A model generated the notes under the pieces. The model saw nothing but the letters and a program-made list of their open reading frames with translations. It was not told the DNA's origin and ran no database searches. A stretch of 64,000 nt of DNA from Streptomyces sp. NBC_01237 (lineage in GTDB: Bacteria > Actinomycetota > Actinomycetes > Streptomycetales > Streptomycetaceae). This document shows positions 33,963 through 42,500 of the stretch, one piece after another. The stretch covers positions 4,898,001-4,962,000 of the forward strand of contig NZ_CP108508.1 of NCBI RefSeq assembly GCF_035917275.1. The letters run 5' to 3'. Position 1 is the stretch's first letter. Every line of letters begins with the position of its first letter. Made by a program: the position numbers and the translations under genes.

Positions 33963-34616
33963 ATGAGTGGAGAGAAGGCCGGAACCGGGGCGTCGGCGCA
34001 TGTGCCGGTCGGTCTGCGGGAGCGCAAGAAGCAGCTGACCTATCAGGCGGTCTCCGACGCCGCGATCGCGATGTTCCTGGAGCGGGGCTTCGACAAGGTC
34101 TCGGTGGCGGAAGTGGCGGCGGCGGCCGACATCTCCAAGCCGACGCTCTTCCGGTACTTCCCCACCAAGGAGGACCTGGCGCTGCACCGGTTCGCCGACC
34201 ACGAGGACGAGGCGGCCAGGGTGGTCGCGGGGCGGGCGCCCGAGGAGACACCGCTGATCGCGCTGCGCCGCCACTTCCTGGCCGGGCTGGAGGAGCGGGA
34301 CCCGGTGACGGGGCTCTGCGACGCCCCGGAAGTGCTCGCCTTCCACCGGCTGCTGTACGGGACGCCGGCACTGGTGGCCCGCCTGTACGCGTACCAGGGC
34401 CGCTCCGAGGCGGCGCTCGCCCATGCCCTGGGCGGGGACGGGGTCGCCGAGCGGCTCGCCGCCGGGCAGATCATCGCCGTACTGCGCATCCTGGCCGAGG
34501 CGAACTGGCGGCGGATCGACGCGGGGGAGAGCGCGGGGCAGGTGTACGCGGGGGCGGTACGGGCGGCCGATCTGGCGTTCGCACAGCTGCGGGCGGGGCT
34601 GGAGCAGGGGCGGTAG
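33963..34616 (+). CDS. TetR-family regulator
   Basis: 217 residues. HTH at about 20-65 (AIAMFLERGFDKVSVAEVAA, then DISKPTLFRYFPTKEDL). The C-terminal part is not a family I can name. TAGGCT lies 8 nt before the ATG; CAAGTCCGCTTGA just upstream (33924-33936) is a 5-3-5 dyad that could be its own operator. No obvious target gene is adjacent: the HAD gene downstream is convergent. Confidence 0.88.
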   Translation: MSGEKAGTGASAHVPVGLRERKKQLTYQAVSDAAIAMFLERGFDKVSVAEVAAAADISKPTLFRYFPTKEDLALHRFADHEDEAARVVAGRAPEETPLIALRRHFLAGLEERDPVTGLCDAPEVLAFHRLLYGTPALVARLYAYQGRSEAALAHALGGDGVAERLAAGQIIAVLRILAEANWRRIDAGESAGQVYAGAVRAADLAFAQLRAGLEQGR

Positions 34617-34660
34617 GGGCGGGGCGGACCTGTTCGCCGGGCGGGTGGTCAACCCTGTCG

Positions 34661-34724
34661 GTCAGCGGGTCAGCGGGTCAGCGGGTCAGCGGGTCAGCGG
34701 GTCGGCGGGTCAGCGGGTCAGCAG
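34661..34724 (+). repeat. Octamer tandem repeat GTCAGCGG, eight copies
   Basis: Eight consecutive 8-bp units, two with a single change, then degenerate copies to about 34760. It lies between the convergent TetR and HAD genes. Confidence 0.9.
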
Positions 34725-34777
34725 GTCGGGTCAGCGGGTCGGCACCTCGGTAGGTCAGCCGGACAGCACCTCGGGGC

Positions 34778-36100
34778 TCATGCTTCCCGCCCTGCCCCGC
34801 CCCGCCCCGCCCCGCCCGTCAGGACGGGCCTCAGCGCACGTTCCAGATCGGCCGGTTCGTGAAAGAGCGCGCCGGTCATGCCCAGGGCGACGGCCGCCTC
34901 GACGTTCTCGCGCCGGTCGTCCACGAACAGGCAGCGCTCCTTCGGTACGCCAGCCCGCGCGGCGGCGATCTCGTAGATCGCCCGGTCCGGCTTGGCCACG
35001 CCCTCCACGGCGCTGCTCACCACCTGGTCCGCCAGATCTGACAACCCCAACGAGGCGAGGTCCTGGTCCAGTTGGGACGAGGCGTTGGTGACGAGCACCA
35101 GTGGGACGTGGGCCCTGGCCCGCCTCAGCAGCGCCACCACCTCGGTGTCCGCCCGGAACGGGGCCCGTGCGAGCGCCCGGCCCAGCTCGCGGGCCCGCTC
35201 GCCCGTCACCCGGCCGTCCGCCGGACCCTCTGCCGCGCCCGTCCCCCGATCCGTTCCCCGGTCCGTCAGTCCGTGGGCGATGGCTTCCACCCACTCGTCC
35301 GTGGTGATCCGGCCGAGGAGGAGGGGGAGATCGACCTCGGGGGCGAAGGCCACCTCCATGGTCGTGCCCTCCGGAAGGCCCGATGCCCGCTCCAGCTCCG
35401 CCAGCCGCGCCGTGTCGTAGAACCGGATCACGTTGTCAAGATCGCAGAGCACCGCGTCGAAGGGGCGTCGGCCGGACCGGAAGGCGCGGATGTCGCCGAC
35501 CGCGTCGCGCAGCGTGGTGAAGTGGCGGTGCGCTCCGGTCGAAGTGCCTTGGGTGACAGGCGAGTTCACCGACCATACGGTCATCCCGGCCGCCAGCCCC
35601 GCCCGCACCCCGGACGGGGCGTCCTCGATCACCAGACAGTCCGCCGGGTCGGCGCCCAGCCGCTTCGCCGCCAGCAGGTACGGCACGGGGGACGGCTTGC
35701 CCTCCTCGACCGAGGCCGCGTCCACGATCACCTCGGGCAGCGGCAGCCCCGTACGGGTGAACCGGCCGCGCACCCGGTGCTCGTAGTTGGAGGTCACCAG
35801 GGCCCAGGACCCGGCAGGCAGGGCGGCCAGGAGGTCCGCGGCGCCGTCGAAGGCGCTGTACGCACCGTCGCGTACGTCGTCGTCCTCCAGGGAGTGCAGC
35901 AGGTCCAGGCAGGCGTGCGGGTCCCGGTCCGGCGCGACCTCGGCGAAGGTCTCCATGGGCCGGGTACGCAGGGCCGTGCGGTACACCGTGTCGGGGTCGA
36001 GCCCGTACCGCCGGGCCCAGGTGCCCCAGATCCGGCGCTGGTTGTCGAGGGCGTCGATCAGGGTGCCGTCGACATCGAGGAGGACGTACTTCGCGCTCAC
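34778..36100 (-). CDS. Double HAD-family hydrolase (two tandem HAD domains)
   Basis: 440 residues. Domain 1 (1-205): DVDGTLID (Asp9/Asp11), EEGKPSPVPYLL (Lys135) and IEDAPSGVRAG (Asp160), the beta-phosphoglucomutase/sugar-phosphatase type. Domain 2 (about 213-430): CDLDNVIRFYD (Asp220/Asp222), VTNASS, VAKPDRAIYEIA and FVDDRREN, the epoxide-hydrolase-N/REG-2-like type. All catalytic residues are kept in both, so this may be a bifunctional phosphatase. Start GTG at 36100 with CGGAGA upstream. Between the domains there is a Gly/Thr-rich region (TDRGTDRGTG) within domain 2. Confidence 0.88.
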   Translation of the reverse strand: MSAKYVLLDVDGTLIDALDNQRRIWGTWARRYGLDPDTVYRTALRTRPMETFAEVAPDRDPHACLDLLHSLEDDDVRDGAYSAFDGAADLLAALPAGSWALVTSNYEHRVRGRFTRTGLPLPEVIVDAASVEEGKPSPVPYLLAAKRLGADPADCLVIEDAPSGVRAGLAAGMTVWSVNSPVTQGTSTGAHRHFTTLRDAVGDIRAFRSGRRPFDAVLCDLDNVIRFYDTARLAELERASGLPEGTTMEVAFAPEVDLPLLLGRITTDEWVEAIAHGLTDRGTDRGTGAAEGPADGRVTGERARELGRALARAPFRADTEVVALLRRARAHVPLVLVTNASSQLDQDLASLGLSDLADQVVSSAVEGVAKPDRAIYEIAAARAGVPKERCLFVDDRRENVEAAVALGMTGALFHEPADLERALRPVLTGGAGRGGAGREA

Positions 36101-36215
36101 TTCAGATCTCCGTCCGGCGCTTCGGGTCCGCGTCCAGGGTTCCAGCAGGTCCGTCGGGTCCGGCAGGTCCGGCGGCCACGTCGCTCCGGTCCGGTCCGTC
36201 CGGCAGGTCAGATTT

Positions 36216-38390
36216 TCATCCGGGGACGATTCCGTCGAGCTGCCGGCCAGGTTCCGGGCCGAGGTCCGGGTCAGGCCCCGGCCCATGACGCCGGTCCGGT
36301 TCTCCGTCCTGGGCCGGAATGTCCAGGGCCGTCCCGTACAGCCGGGAGACCTTGATCCGGATCACCACGCGACGCTCCTCCACCACCTGTTCGAGGAAGG
36401 CCGCCTCCTCCGCCCGGTCCTCGAAACCCGGGGTCAGGGAGAGCAGTTCGCGGCCGACCGCGTCACCGGGCATCGTGGTCGCTCCCGACACCTCCGCCTC
36501 TCCTTCGGCCACGGCGAAGGACCAGACGTCGGGACCCTGGACATGGAGCGCGGCGCGTGGATTCCGGCGCAGCCGGCGTGCCTTGAGGCGGTCGGCGGTC
36601 GTGGAGACGCGCAGGACGCGTTCGCCGGCGTCCCAGCGGTAGAGGACGGTGGACAGGTGCGGGTGTCCGGTGGACCGGACGCCCGCGAGGACTCCGAACT
36701 GCTGCTCGCCCAACAGCCGGGAGAGTTCGCTGTCGGTGAGGACGCGCGGGGCGGGCCTGCCCTGCGGTGCCGCCTCGTCCTGGGCCGGAGCCTGTGCCCC
36801 GGTCGTGGTCGCGTTCCCGGTCGCGGGCGCGGCCCCGGCGGCTGCCTTCGCTTTCGTGTCCGCTTCCGTGTCCGCCTTCGCGGCAACCGCCTTCGGGGTG
36901 TGCCGCAGCATGACGAACGCGACCGCGAACGCCGTGACCAGGAGCCCCGTACCGACCGTGAACGCCAGGTGGTAGCCGCCGGTCAGCGCCTCGGCCGGGC
37001 GGTGGCCTTCGCCGAGAAGGCTGTCGGTCCGGCCCGCCGCGAGCGTGGACAGGACCGCGACACCGAGCGCCATGCCGATCTGCTGGGTGGTGTTGAAGAG
37101 CCCCGAGGCGAGGCCCGCGTCGTCGTCCCGCGCCCCTGACATGCCGAGCGCGGTCAGTGCCGGGAGGGCGAGCCCGAAGCCCGCCGCCAGCAGCATCACG
37201 GGGAGCAGATCGGTGACGTAGTCCGCTCGCACCGGCACCCGCGCGAGGAGACCGAGGGCACCGATCAGCAGGGCAATACCGGCCAGCAGTACGGTGCGTT
37301 CACCGAACCGGGCGTTGAGCCGGGCCGAGGCGCCCAGCGATACGGCTCCGATCGCGACGGCGGCAGGGAGCATCGCGAGCCCGGTCTCGGCGGCCCCGTA
37401 TCCCAGCACCTTCTGGAGGTGGAGGGCGACGAGGATCTGGAACGCGAACAGGGCCGCCACCATGAGCACTTGGACCAGGTTGGCACCGGAGACGCTGCGC
37501 GACCGGAGGATGCGCAGCGGCATGAGCGGCGTCCGGGCGGTGGCCTGGCGGACGACGAACCCCGCGAGCAGGGCCAGGGCGAGCGCGCCCTCGCCGAGCG
37601 TGGGCGCCGAGGTCCACCCGTACTCCCCGGCCCTGACGACGGCGTGGATGCCCAGCATCAGTCCGGCGGTGACGAGCAGGGCGCCGATCAGGTCCACCCC
37701 GGCGGCGAGCCCGGAGCCGCGGTCGGCGGGCAGGACGCGGAGCGCGATCACGAGGGCGGCCGGCCCGATCGGCAGGTTGATGAAGAAGATCCAGTGCCAG
37801 TCGAGGGCATCGGTGAGGACGCCGCCGAGCACCTGCCCGATCGAAGCCCCGGCCGCACCGGTGAACGAGAACACGGCGATGGCCCTGGCCCGTTCCCGGG
37901 GTTCGGTGAACAGTGTGATGAGGATGCCCAGGCCGACCGCGGAGGCCATCGCGCTGCCGATGCCCTGGAGGAACCGGGCGGCTATCAGTACCGCCGGGCT
38001 CGCGGCCGCGCCGGCCAGCAGCGAGGACGCGGTGAACACGGCTGTCCCGGCCACGAACACGCGCTTGCGCCCGATCAGGTCGCCGAGCCGCCCGGCGAGC
38101 AGCAACAGGCTGCCGAACGCGATTAGATACGCGTTGACCACCCAGCTCAGTCCGGCGGGGGTGAACCCCAGGTCGCTCTGGATGGCCGGCATCGCCACGG
38201 TCACGATCGAACCGTCGAGGACGATCATCAGCATCCCCGTGGCGATCACCCCGAGGGCGAGCTTGCGGACGCGTGGCGTGGGCGGGGCGGAGGGTGCGGG
38301 GGGTTCAGGCGGGGCGTCGGTGGCGGCGGCGGCGGAGGGCGGTGCGGGGAGGGGAGGAGCGGAGGCGGGGCGCGTGACGACGGCGGACAT
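36216..38390 (-). CDS. MFS (DHA2) drug exporter fused to a PPOX-type flavin/F420 domain
   Basis: 724 residues in one uninterrupted frame. Residues ~40-500 form a 14-helix DHA2 exporter (motif GRLGDLIGRKRVF, motif C-like GAAGASIGQVLGGVL, ANLVQVLMVAALFAFQ). After an Ala/Lys/Thr-rich linker (~505-545) comes a PPOX-class domain of about 140 residues (LLGEQQFGVLAGVRSTGHPH, RVSTTADRLKARRLRRNPR), the split-barrel fold that binds FMN or F420. The fusion suggests export tied to a reductive modification of the substrate or to a redox sensor role. It follows marR on the same strand by 107 bp. Confidence 0.9.
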   Translation of the reverse strand: MSAVVTRPASAPPLPAPPSAAAATDAPPEPPAPSAPPTPRVRKLALGVIATGMLMIVLDGSIVTVAMPAIQSDLGFTPAGLSWVVNAYLIAFGSLLLLAGRLGDLIGRKRVFVAGTAVFTASSLLAGAAASPAVLIAARFLQGIGSAMASAVGLGILITLFTEPRERARAIAVFSFTGAAGASIGQVLGGVLTDALDWHWIFFINLPIGPAALVIALRVLPADRGSGLAAGVDLIGALLVTAGLMLGIHAVVRAGEYGWTSAPTLGEGALALALLAGFVVRQATARTPLMPLRILRSRSVSGANLVQVLMVAALFAFQILVALHLQKVLGYGAAETGLAMLPAAVAIGAVSLGASARLNARFGERTVLLAGIALLIGALGLLARVPVRADYVTDLLPVMLLAAGFGLALPALTALGMSGARDDDAGLASGLFNTTQQIGMALGVAVLSTLAAGRTDSLLGEGHRPAEALTGGYHLAFTVGTGLLVTAFAVAFVMLRHTPKAVAAKADTEADTKAKAAAGAAPATGNATTTGAQAPAQDEAAPQGRPAPRVLTDSELSRLLGEQQFGVLAGVRSTGHPHLSTVLYRWDAGERVLRVSTTADRLKARRLRRNPRAALHVQGPDVWSFAVAEGEAEVSGATTMPGDAVGRELLSLTPGFEDRAEEAAFLEQVVEERRVVIRIKVSRLYGTALDIPAQDGEPDRRHGPGPDPDLGPEPGRQLDGIVPG

Positions 38391-38497
38391 CGGTCTTCTC
38401 CTGTCGGTTGAGGCGACAGGTTTGACCGTAGCAGATGGTTTTGTTGCGGACTATTTCTTTCGGTTCTTCTTTCGGGTGTTCCCCCGGAGGCCGCTCC

Positions 38498-38986
38498 CTA
38501 CTTCTTGTTCTGGCGTGCCCTTCGTACCGGCCGGGGGTTCTCCGCGGGCGTGGCCAAGTGGTCGTCGGCCAGTGCGTTCAGGGCCCGGAGCAGGACCTCG
38601 CGATCGGTGGCGGCGAGCGCGGCCAGCGCTTCCCGGTGAACCCGGTCGACGATCGCCTGACTCTTCTCGGCGAGCCGGGCGCCCTCCTCGGTGACCGCGA
38701 TGATCCTGGCCCTCCGGTCCCGGCTGGAGGGACGCCGTTCGGCGAGACCGGCGCTCTCCAGGGCGTCCACCGTCACCACCATCGTGGTCTTGTCCATGTC
38801 GCCGATCTCGGCGAGCTGGATCTGGGTGCGCTCCTCCTCCAGGGCGTGGACCAGTACGCAGTGCATACGGGCCGTGAGGCCGATCTCGCCGAGCGCCGCC
38901 GACATCTGGGTCCGCAGTACGTGGCTGGTGTGGTCCAGGAGGAAGGAAAGGTCGGGTGCGGTGCGTGCGGGTGTCATGGCGGTCAT
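38498..38986 (-). CDS. MarR-family transcriptional regulator
   Basis: 162 residues: winged helix with ALEEERTQIQLAEIGDMDKTTM and the MarR wing ERRPSSRDRRARIIAVTEEG. It lies directly upstream of the MFS-PPOX exporter on the same strand and very likely represses it. TACGCT (38994-38999, minus strand) is 7 nt before the ATG, a leaderless arrangement. The Lys/Arg-rich tail ends RRARQNKK. Confidence 0.92.
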   Translation of the reverse strand: MTAMTPARTAPDLSFLLDHTSHVLRTQMSAALGEIGLTARMHCVLVHALEEERTQIQLAEIGDMDKTTMVVTVDALESAGLAERRPSSRDRRARIIAVTEEGARLAEKSQAIVDRVHREALAALAATDREVLLRALNALADDHLATPAENPRPVRRARQNKK

Positions 38987-39111
38987 GCCTGCCAGCGTAA
39001 CAATTCGGTCCGTGGCGGATCGTCCAGAAGGGGATGTTCCCTTGGTCGGGGACGGCGCCGGGGTCGGGTGTCGGGGGTCGAGGCCCGAGACGGCGCCGGG
39101 GAGCGCTCATC

Positions 39112-39162
39112 CGGCCTCGGGGAACATCGGTACAGCGGTTGGCGCTGAGATTGATCATGGTC
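39112..39162 (+). repeat. Left terminal inverted repeat, 51 bp
   Basis: Starts CGGCCTCGGGGAACATCGG; two mismatches against the right copy. Read outward it encodes a short frame with LSANRCTDVPRG, also present at the other end, so the sequence is well preserved. Confidence 0.85.
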
Positions 39163-39234
39163 GGCTAGCACACCGGCCGGTGGCTCCGCTGAGGTTCGCG
39201 GAGAGATCGCCGGGCGGGTGCCAGGGCTGGCTAC

Positions 39235-39490
39235 GGTCCGCTCGTGCCGGTGGAGTGGACGTGGCCGCGCTGTGGGCAGCCGTGGGGGAAGTGGCCCCGC
39301 GCGCCGCCGTGATGAGCGCGGCGGCCACCGTGGTGACCCTGGTGCCCGAGGACGAGAACTCGGCCGAGGTCGCCATGCGGGCCGTGCTCGCGAACCGGTA
39401 CGCCACGGTGCGCCCGTTCCTCGCGCTGCTGGGCGAGTCGAAGGCCCTGGACGCGGCGAGCGCCGGGAAGAGAGTCCTGGCCGGTGCGGG
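39235..39490 (+). pseudogene. Tn3-family transposase fragment
   Basis: About 80 residues in one frame: VDVAALWAAVGEVAPRAAV, then TLVPEDENSAEVAMRAVLAN and TVRPFLALLGESKALDAA ending at GKRVLAG. This pattern (LW-x-A-V-x-E-V-AP-R, then TVRPFL) is the internal region of Tn3-type transposases of Streptomyces. Upstream and downstream no related sequence remains; the frame dissolves into Pro/Arg/Ala repeats after 39490. So perhaps a tenth of the gene survives. Confidence rests on recall of the motif, not on a search. Confidence 0.6.
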
Positions 39491-39678
39491 CCGCCCGCCC
39501 GGCGGCCCTCCGCTTCGCCGGGCCCCGCCCGCACCCCGGGCGGCAGCGGCGCGAGGTCCTGGGACATCCTTCCGCGGCTGTGATTCACGTCACTGCCGGC
39601 GGCTCGGTGCAGCACCCGGCCCCGTTCCGCCGTCATGGGGGCAGTGATCGGGACGGGACGAGGAGAGGAGGTCGGCGG

Positions 39679-40227
39679 GTGAGGTTTCGCAGGAGCGGTC
39701 CGGGCATCGGATTCACGGAGTTCGTCGCACAGCGGTCGGGAGCGTTGTTCCGCACCGCGTATGCGCTGACCGGTGACGTGCACGTGGCCGAGGATCTGGT
39801 GCAGGAGGCGCTGGAGCGGGCGTGCCGACACTGGCGGAAGGTCGCGGTGGCGGACTCGCCGGAGGCGTACGTGCGCAAAGTGCTGGTCAACCTGGCCAAC
39901 GACCGCTGGCGGCGGCTGTCGCGCCTGGGCGAGCGCCCCGGGCTGTCGGGGGTGCCCGAGACGGCCGACCCCCGGGACCGGTTCGGGCAGGTGGATCTGC
40001 GCGCGGAACTGATCGAGGCACTGCTCGGGCTGCCGATGGGCATGCGCAGCGTGGTGGTCCTGTACTACCTGCACGATCTGGACGCCCGGCAGGTCGCCGG
40101 CATCCTGGACATCTCTTCGAGTGCGGTGAGGTCCCAGCTCGCCCGCGGCCTGGCCAAGCTGCGCGATTCCGTATCGGGCGCCCAGGCGCCGCACACCCCG
40201 TCGGCCGCTTTCGGAGGTACGAAGTGA
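39679..40227 (+). CDS. SigE-family ECF RNA polymerase sigma factor
   Basis: 182 residues from GTG, with AGGAGAGGAGG upstream. Region 2 (FRTAYALTGDVHVAEDLVQE, about 23-42) and region 4 HTH (LDARQVAGILDISSSAVRSQ, about 137-156). It has the Streptomyces SigE-family pattern (TIGR02983 type). Its stop overlaps the start of a single-pass PASTA protein gene by 4 bp, the position normally held by an anti-sigma factor. It lies within the inverted-repeat element. Confidence 0.9.
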   Translation: MRFRRSGPGIGFTEFVAQRSGALFRTAYALTGDVHVAEDLVQEALERACRHWRKVAVADSPEAYVRKVLVNLANDRWRRLSRLGERPGLSGVPETADPRDRFGQVDLRAELIEALLGLPMGMRSVVVLYYLHDLDARQVAGILDISSSAVRSQLARGLAKLRDSVSGAQAPHTPSAAFGGTK

Positions 40228-40802
40228 GGAACACGTCGTCAGGACCCGCCCCGTTCGAGCCGGGCCTCGAAGCCGAGCTGCGTGCCGCGGTGGCCTCCTT
40301 CGCCGACGGGCCGACGGCGCCGGTCGTCGATGCGGCCGCGATCGAGCGAGTCGTCAGCCGCAGCCGCACCCGCCGGGCGCTCCTCGGCACCGCTGCGGCG
40401 TGCTGCGTGCTGGCGTGCGCCACGGTGGGGTTCTTCGCGCTGAAGCCCGTGCCGCCCGCGCCCGGCGCCTCCCCGTCCCTGTCTTCACCGGCGAACGGGG
40501 CGTGCACCCCGCTCGCCACCGGCACCCCCAAGAGCGGAAGCGCCGATGCGACTCCGACACAGGAGCGGGAGCAGACCGCGGGAGGGGGCATCGCGCTGCC
40601 GGACCTGGCCGGCATGCCGGTCGAACAGGCCGGAAGCCTGCTGCGCGGACTCGGACTGAGCTGCACGATCATGCGGCACACGGACTGGAACGCTCCCGCC
40701 GGGCAGGTGATCAGCAGTGACCCCCGGGGCGGCGCAGAACCGGTGGCACCGGGCTCGTCCGTCCTCCTGCTGGTCTCGACGGGCAAACCCGGCAGAACCT
40801 GA
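40224..40802 (+). CDS. Single-pass membrane protein with extracellular PASTA domain, possible anti-sigma
   Basis: 192 residues from GTG overlapping the sigma gene stop. A cytoplasmic part (1-52) with ELRAAVASFADG and RVVSRSRTRRALLG, a helix (GTAAACCVLACATVGFFAL, about 56-74), a Ser/Pro linker and one PASTA domain (about 123-187: LPDLAGMPVEQAGSLLRGLG, VISSDPRGGAEPVAPGSSV). PASTA domains bind muropeptides or lipid II. The cytoplasmic segment is in the place where anti-sigma domains of this sigma family lie, so signal-dependent control of the sigma factor is likely; it lacks a zinc HxxxCxxC motif. Confidence 0.85.
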   Translation: MRNTSSGPAPFEPGLEAELRAAVASFADGPTAPVVDAAAIERVVSRSRTRRALLGTAAACCVLACATVGFFALKPVPPAPGASPSLSSPANGACTPLATGTPKSGSADATPTQEREQTAGGGIALPDLAGMPVEQAGSLLRGLGLSCTIMRHTDWNAPAGQVISSDPRGGAEPVAPGSSVLLLVSTGKPGRT

Positions 40803-41107
40803 GCGACCGGGCCCTTCGGCCCGCGCACCGGCCGAGTGACCCAGGGGCCGGTGCCGGGCAGTCCGTCGACCGCGGCGCACCGGCTGGACGCCCGCCCCTC
40901 CGGGCCGCTGCTGGGCTTTTCCGAGGGGCGCGTGCGGGGAGGGGAGTGGGGGGAGGGCTCCTGCCGGTGGGGCGCAGGGCCGTGGCGTCGGCGGAGCATG
41001 CGCGCACAGACGCTCCGCCCGTGCGCGCGCCGACCGCCGACTCCCCGTCCCGGCCCAGCGCAAGGCCCGCCGCGAGTGCGAGAACCGGGTCAGCGCGCTC
41101 ACACCCT

Positions 41108-41158
41108 GACCATGATCGTTCTCAGCGCCAACCGCTGTACCGATGTTCCCCGAGGCCG
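41108..41158 (-). repeat. Right terminal inverted repeat, 51 bp
   Basis: Reverse complement of the left copy with two differences (AC for TT near the inner end). Its outer end touches TCATC, which also supplies the stop codon of the flanking MFS gene. Confidence 0.85.
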
Positions 41159-42463
41159 TCATCCGCGCGGTGCGTGGCCGCGTACGGCGGGAAAGCCGTG
41201 GATGCGAGCGGCGATCACCACGATCAGCACCGGAAGCATGAGGGCGAGAGCGCTCCAGGCCAGCGAGGCCGGCCCGAGGAGCCCGAGCAGGAGGCCGCCG
41301 GCGACCCCGCCGCCCGCCATCGCCACGTTCCACAGGGTGACGAGCATGGCCTGTGCGGCGTCCGCCGCGTCGCCTCCCGCGTCACCCGCGGCGGTCTGGA
41401 GAAGGGTGGGGGCGCCGCCCCAGCCGAGTCCCCACAGGGTTACGGCGGCATAGACCAGCGCCGGACTGCCGGCCGGCAGGGCCAGGGCGGCGGCCGCCAC
41501 GGCGACCAGGAGGGCCCCCGCGACGGTGAGTGCCCGCAGCCGTCGGCCGATCGTGGCCCCCACGACCCAGATGCTCACCAGCGAGGCGGCGCCGAAGACC
41601 AGGAGGACGAGATCGGTGGAGCCGCCCATGCCGAGGCGGTCGAGGTACGAGGCGATGTACGTGTAGAGGACGGTGTGGGCGAGGACGAACATCAAGGTGA
41701 CGAACAGGACCGGTGTCACGCCCGGAACGCGGAGCGCGTGCAGGACCGGCGCCCGTCCGTTGCCGGGCCTGCCGGGCAGATCCGGGGCGGACACGGCGAT
41801 CCAGGCGAGCAGCACCACGGTCAGCACGCTCATGGCGAGGAAGGCCACCCGCCAGCTGAGTACGGTGCCGAGGAAGGTCCCGGCGGGTACGCCCAGCGAC
41901 AGGGCGACCGGAATCCCGGCCATGGCGATCGCGACGGCCCTGCCGCGCAGACGCGCGGGCACCATACGGCGGGCGTACCCGGCCAGCAGTGCCCAGGCGA
42001 GGCCCGCGGCCACCCCGGCGGCGAACCGGGCCGCCATGGTGAGGGGGTAACTGCCGGAGAGCGCGGTGACCGTGTTGGCGACGGCGAACCCCGCCATCGC
42101 GGCGAGCAGCAGCCGCTTGCGCCGCCATCCCGCCGTGGCGGCGGTCAGCGGGATCGCCGTGAGCGCGGTCCCGATCGCGTAGACGGTCACGGTCTGGCCC
42201 ATCGTGGACTCGCCGACGCCGAGGTCGGCGCTCATGGCGGGCAGCAGCCCCGCGGGCAGGGTCTCGGTCAGGCTGGTGATGAACACGGCCGTGGCCAGCG
42301 CCAGTAGTGCGGACAGGGGGAGGGCGCGCTTCCCGGCGGTACCGGCCTCGGCGGCCTCACCGGCCTCACCGGTCTCGCCGCCGTGAACGGCGTCACGGGC
42401 GGCATCGGCAGCGGGACCGGCGGCTGTACCGGCAGGGATTCGGGTGGTGTTCCGGCTCGTCAT
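41159..42463 (-). CDS. MFS exporter (Cml/sugar-efflux DHA1 type)
   Basis: 434 residues, 12 helices from about residue 45. Typical DHA1 strings: ESTMGQTVTVYAIGTALTAI and SWRVAFLAMSVLTVVLLAWI; similar to chloramphenicol or arabinose efflux proteins of Streptomyces. The stop codon overlaps the 5-bp repeat at the right end of the Tn3-like element, so the insertion lies right at its 3' end; the stop would be kept without it. It is divergent from a MerR regulator over a classic MerR dyad (42479-42500), and presumably controlled by it. Confidence 0.92.
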   Translation of the reverse strand: MTSRNTTRIPAGTAAGPAADAARDAVHGGETGEAGEAAEAGTAGKRALPLSALLALATAVFITSLTETLPAGLLPAMSADLGVGESTMGQTVTVYAIGTALTAIPLTAATAGWRRKRLLLAAMAGFAVANTVTALSGSYPLTMAARFAAGVAAGLAWALLAGYARRMVPARLRGRAVAIAMAGIPVALSLGVPAGTFLGTVLSWRVAFLAMSVLTVVLLAWIAVSAPDLPGRPGNGRAPVLHALRVPGVTPVLFVTLMFVLAHTVLYTYIASYLDRLGMGGSTDLVLLVFGAASLVSIWVVGATIGRRLRALTVAGALLVAVAAAALALPAGSPALVYAAVTLWGLGWGGAPTLLQTAAGDAGGDAADAAQAMLVTLWNVAMAGGGVAGGLLLGLLGPASLAWSALALMLPVLIVVIAARIHGFPAVRGHAPRG

Positions 42464-42478
42464 GCTGCGTATGCTCGA

Positions 42479-42500
42479 ACCTTCACACTGATGTGAAGGT
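42479..42500. promoter_or_regulatory. MerR-type operator/promoter (9-4-9 dyad)
   Basis: ACCTTCACA (42479-42487) and TGTGAAGGT (42492-42500) form a perfect dyad. On the minus strand a TTGACC -35 sits at its edge and the dyad fills a 19-bp spacer toward the MFS start, the elongated-spacer layout typical of MerR-activated promoters. The MerR ATG is 28 bp to the right. Confidence 0.8.

Larger units (their letters stand above)
39107..41163. mobile_element. Tn3-type transposon remnant carrying a sigma/PASTA pair
   Basis: 51-bp terminal inverted repeats (39112-39162 and 41108-41158, 49 of 51 identical) face inward, each bordered outside by the same 5 bp TCATC (39107-39111; 41159-41163). Five-base target duplication is normal for Tn3-family elements. 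Inside, next to the left end, is a fragment of Tn3-type transposase; the rest holds an ECF sigma factor and a PASTA protein. No resolvase or intact transposase is present, so it could only have moved with help in trans. The repeat has GGGG 8 bp in from its outer end, whereas Tn3 ends normally start with GGGG; the exact boundary is therefore open. Confidence 0.65.

Noticed and set aside
34661..34760. CRISPR array
   Set aside because: The units are contiguous octamers without spacers.
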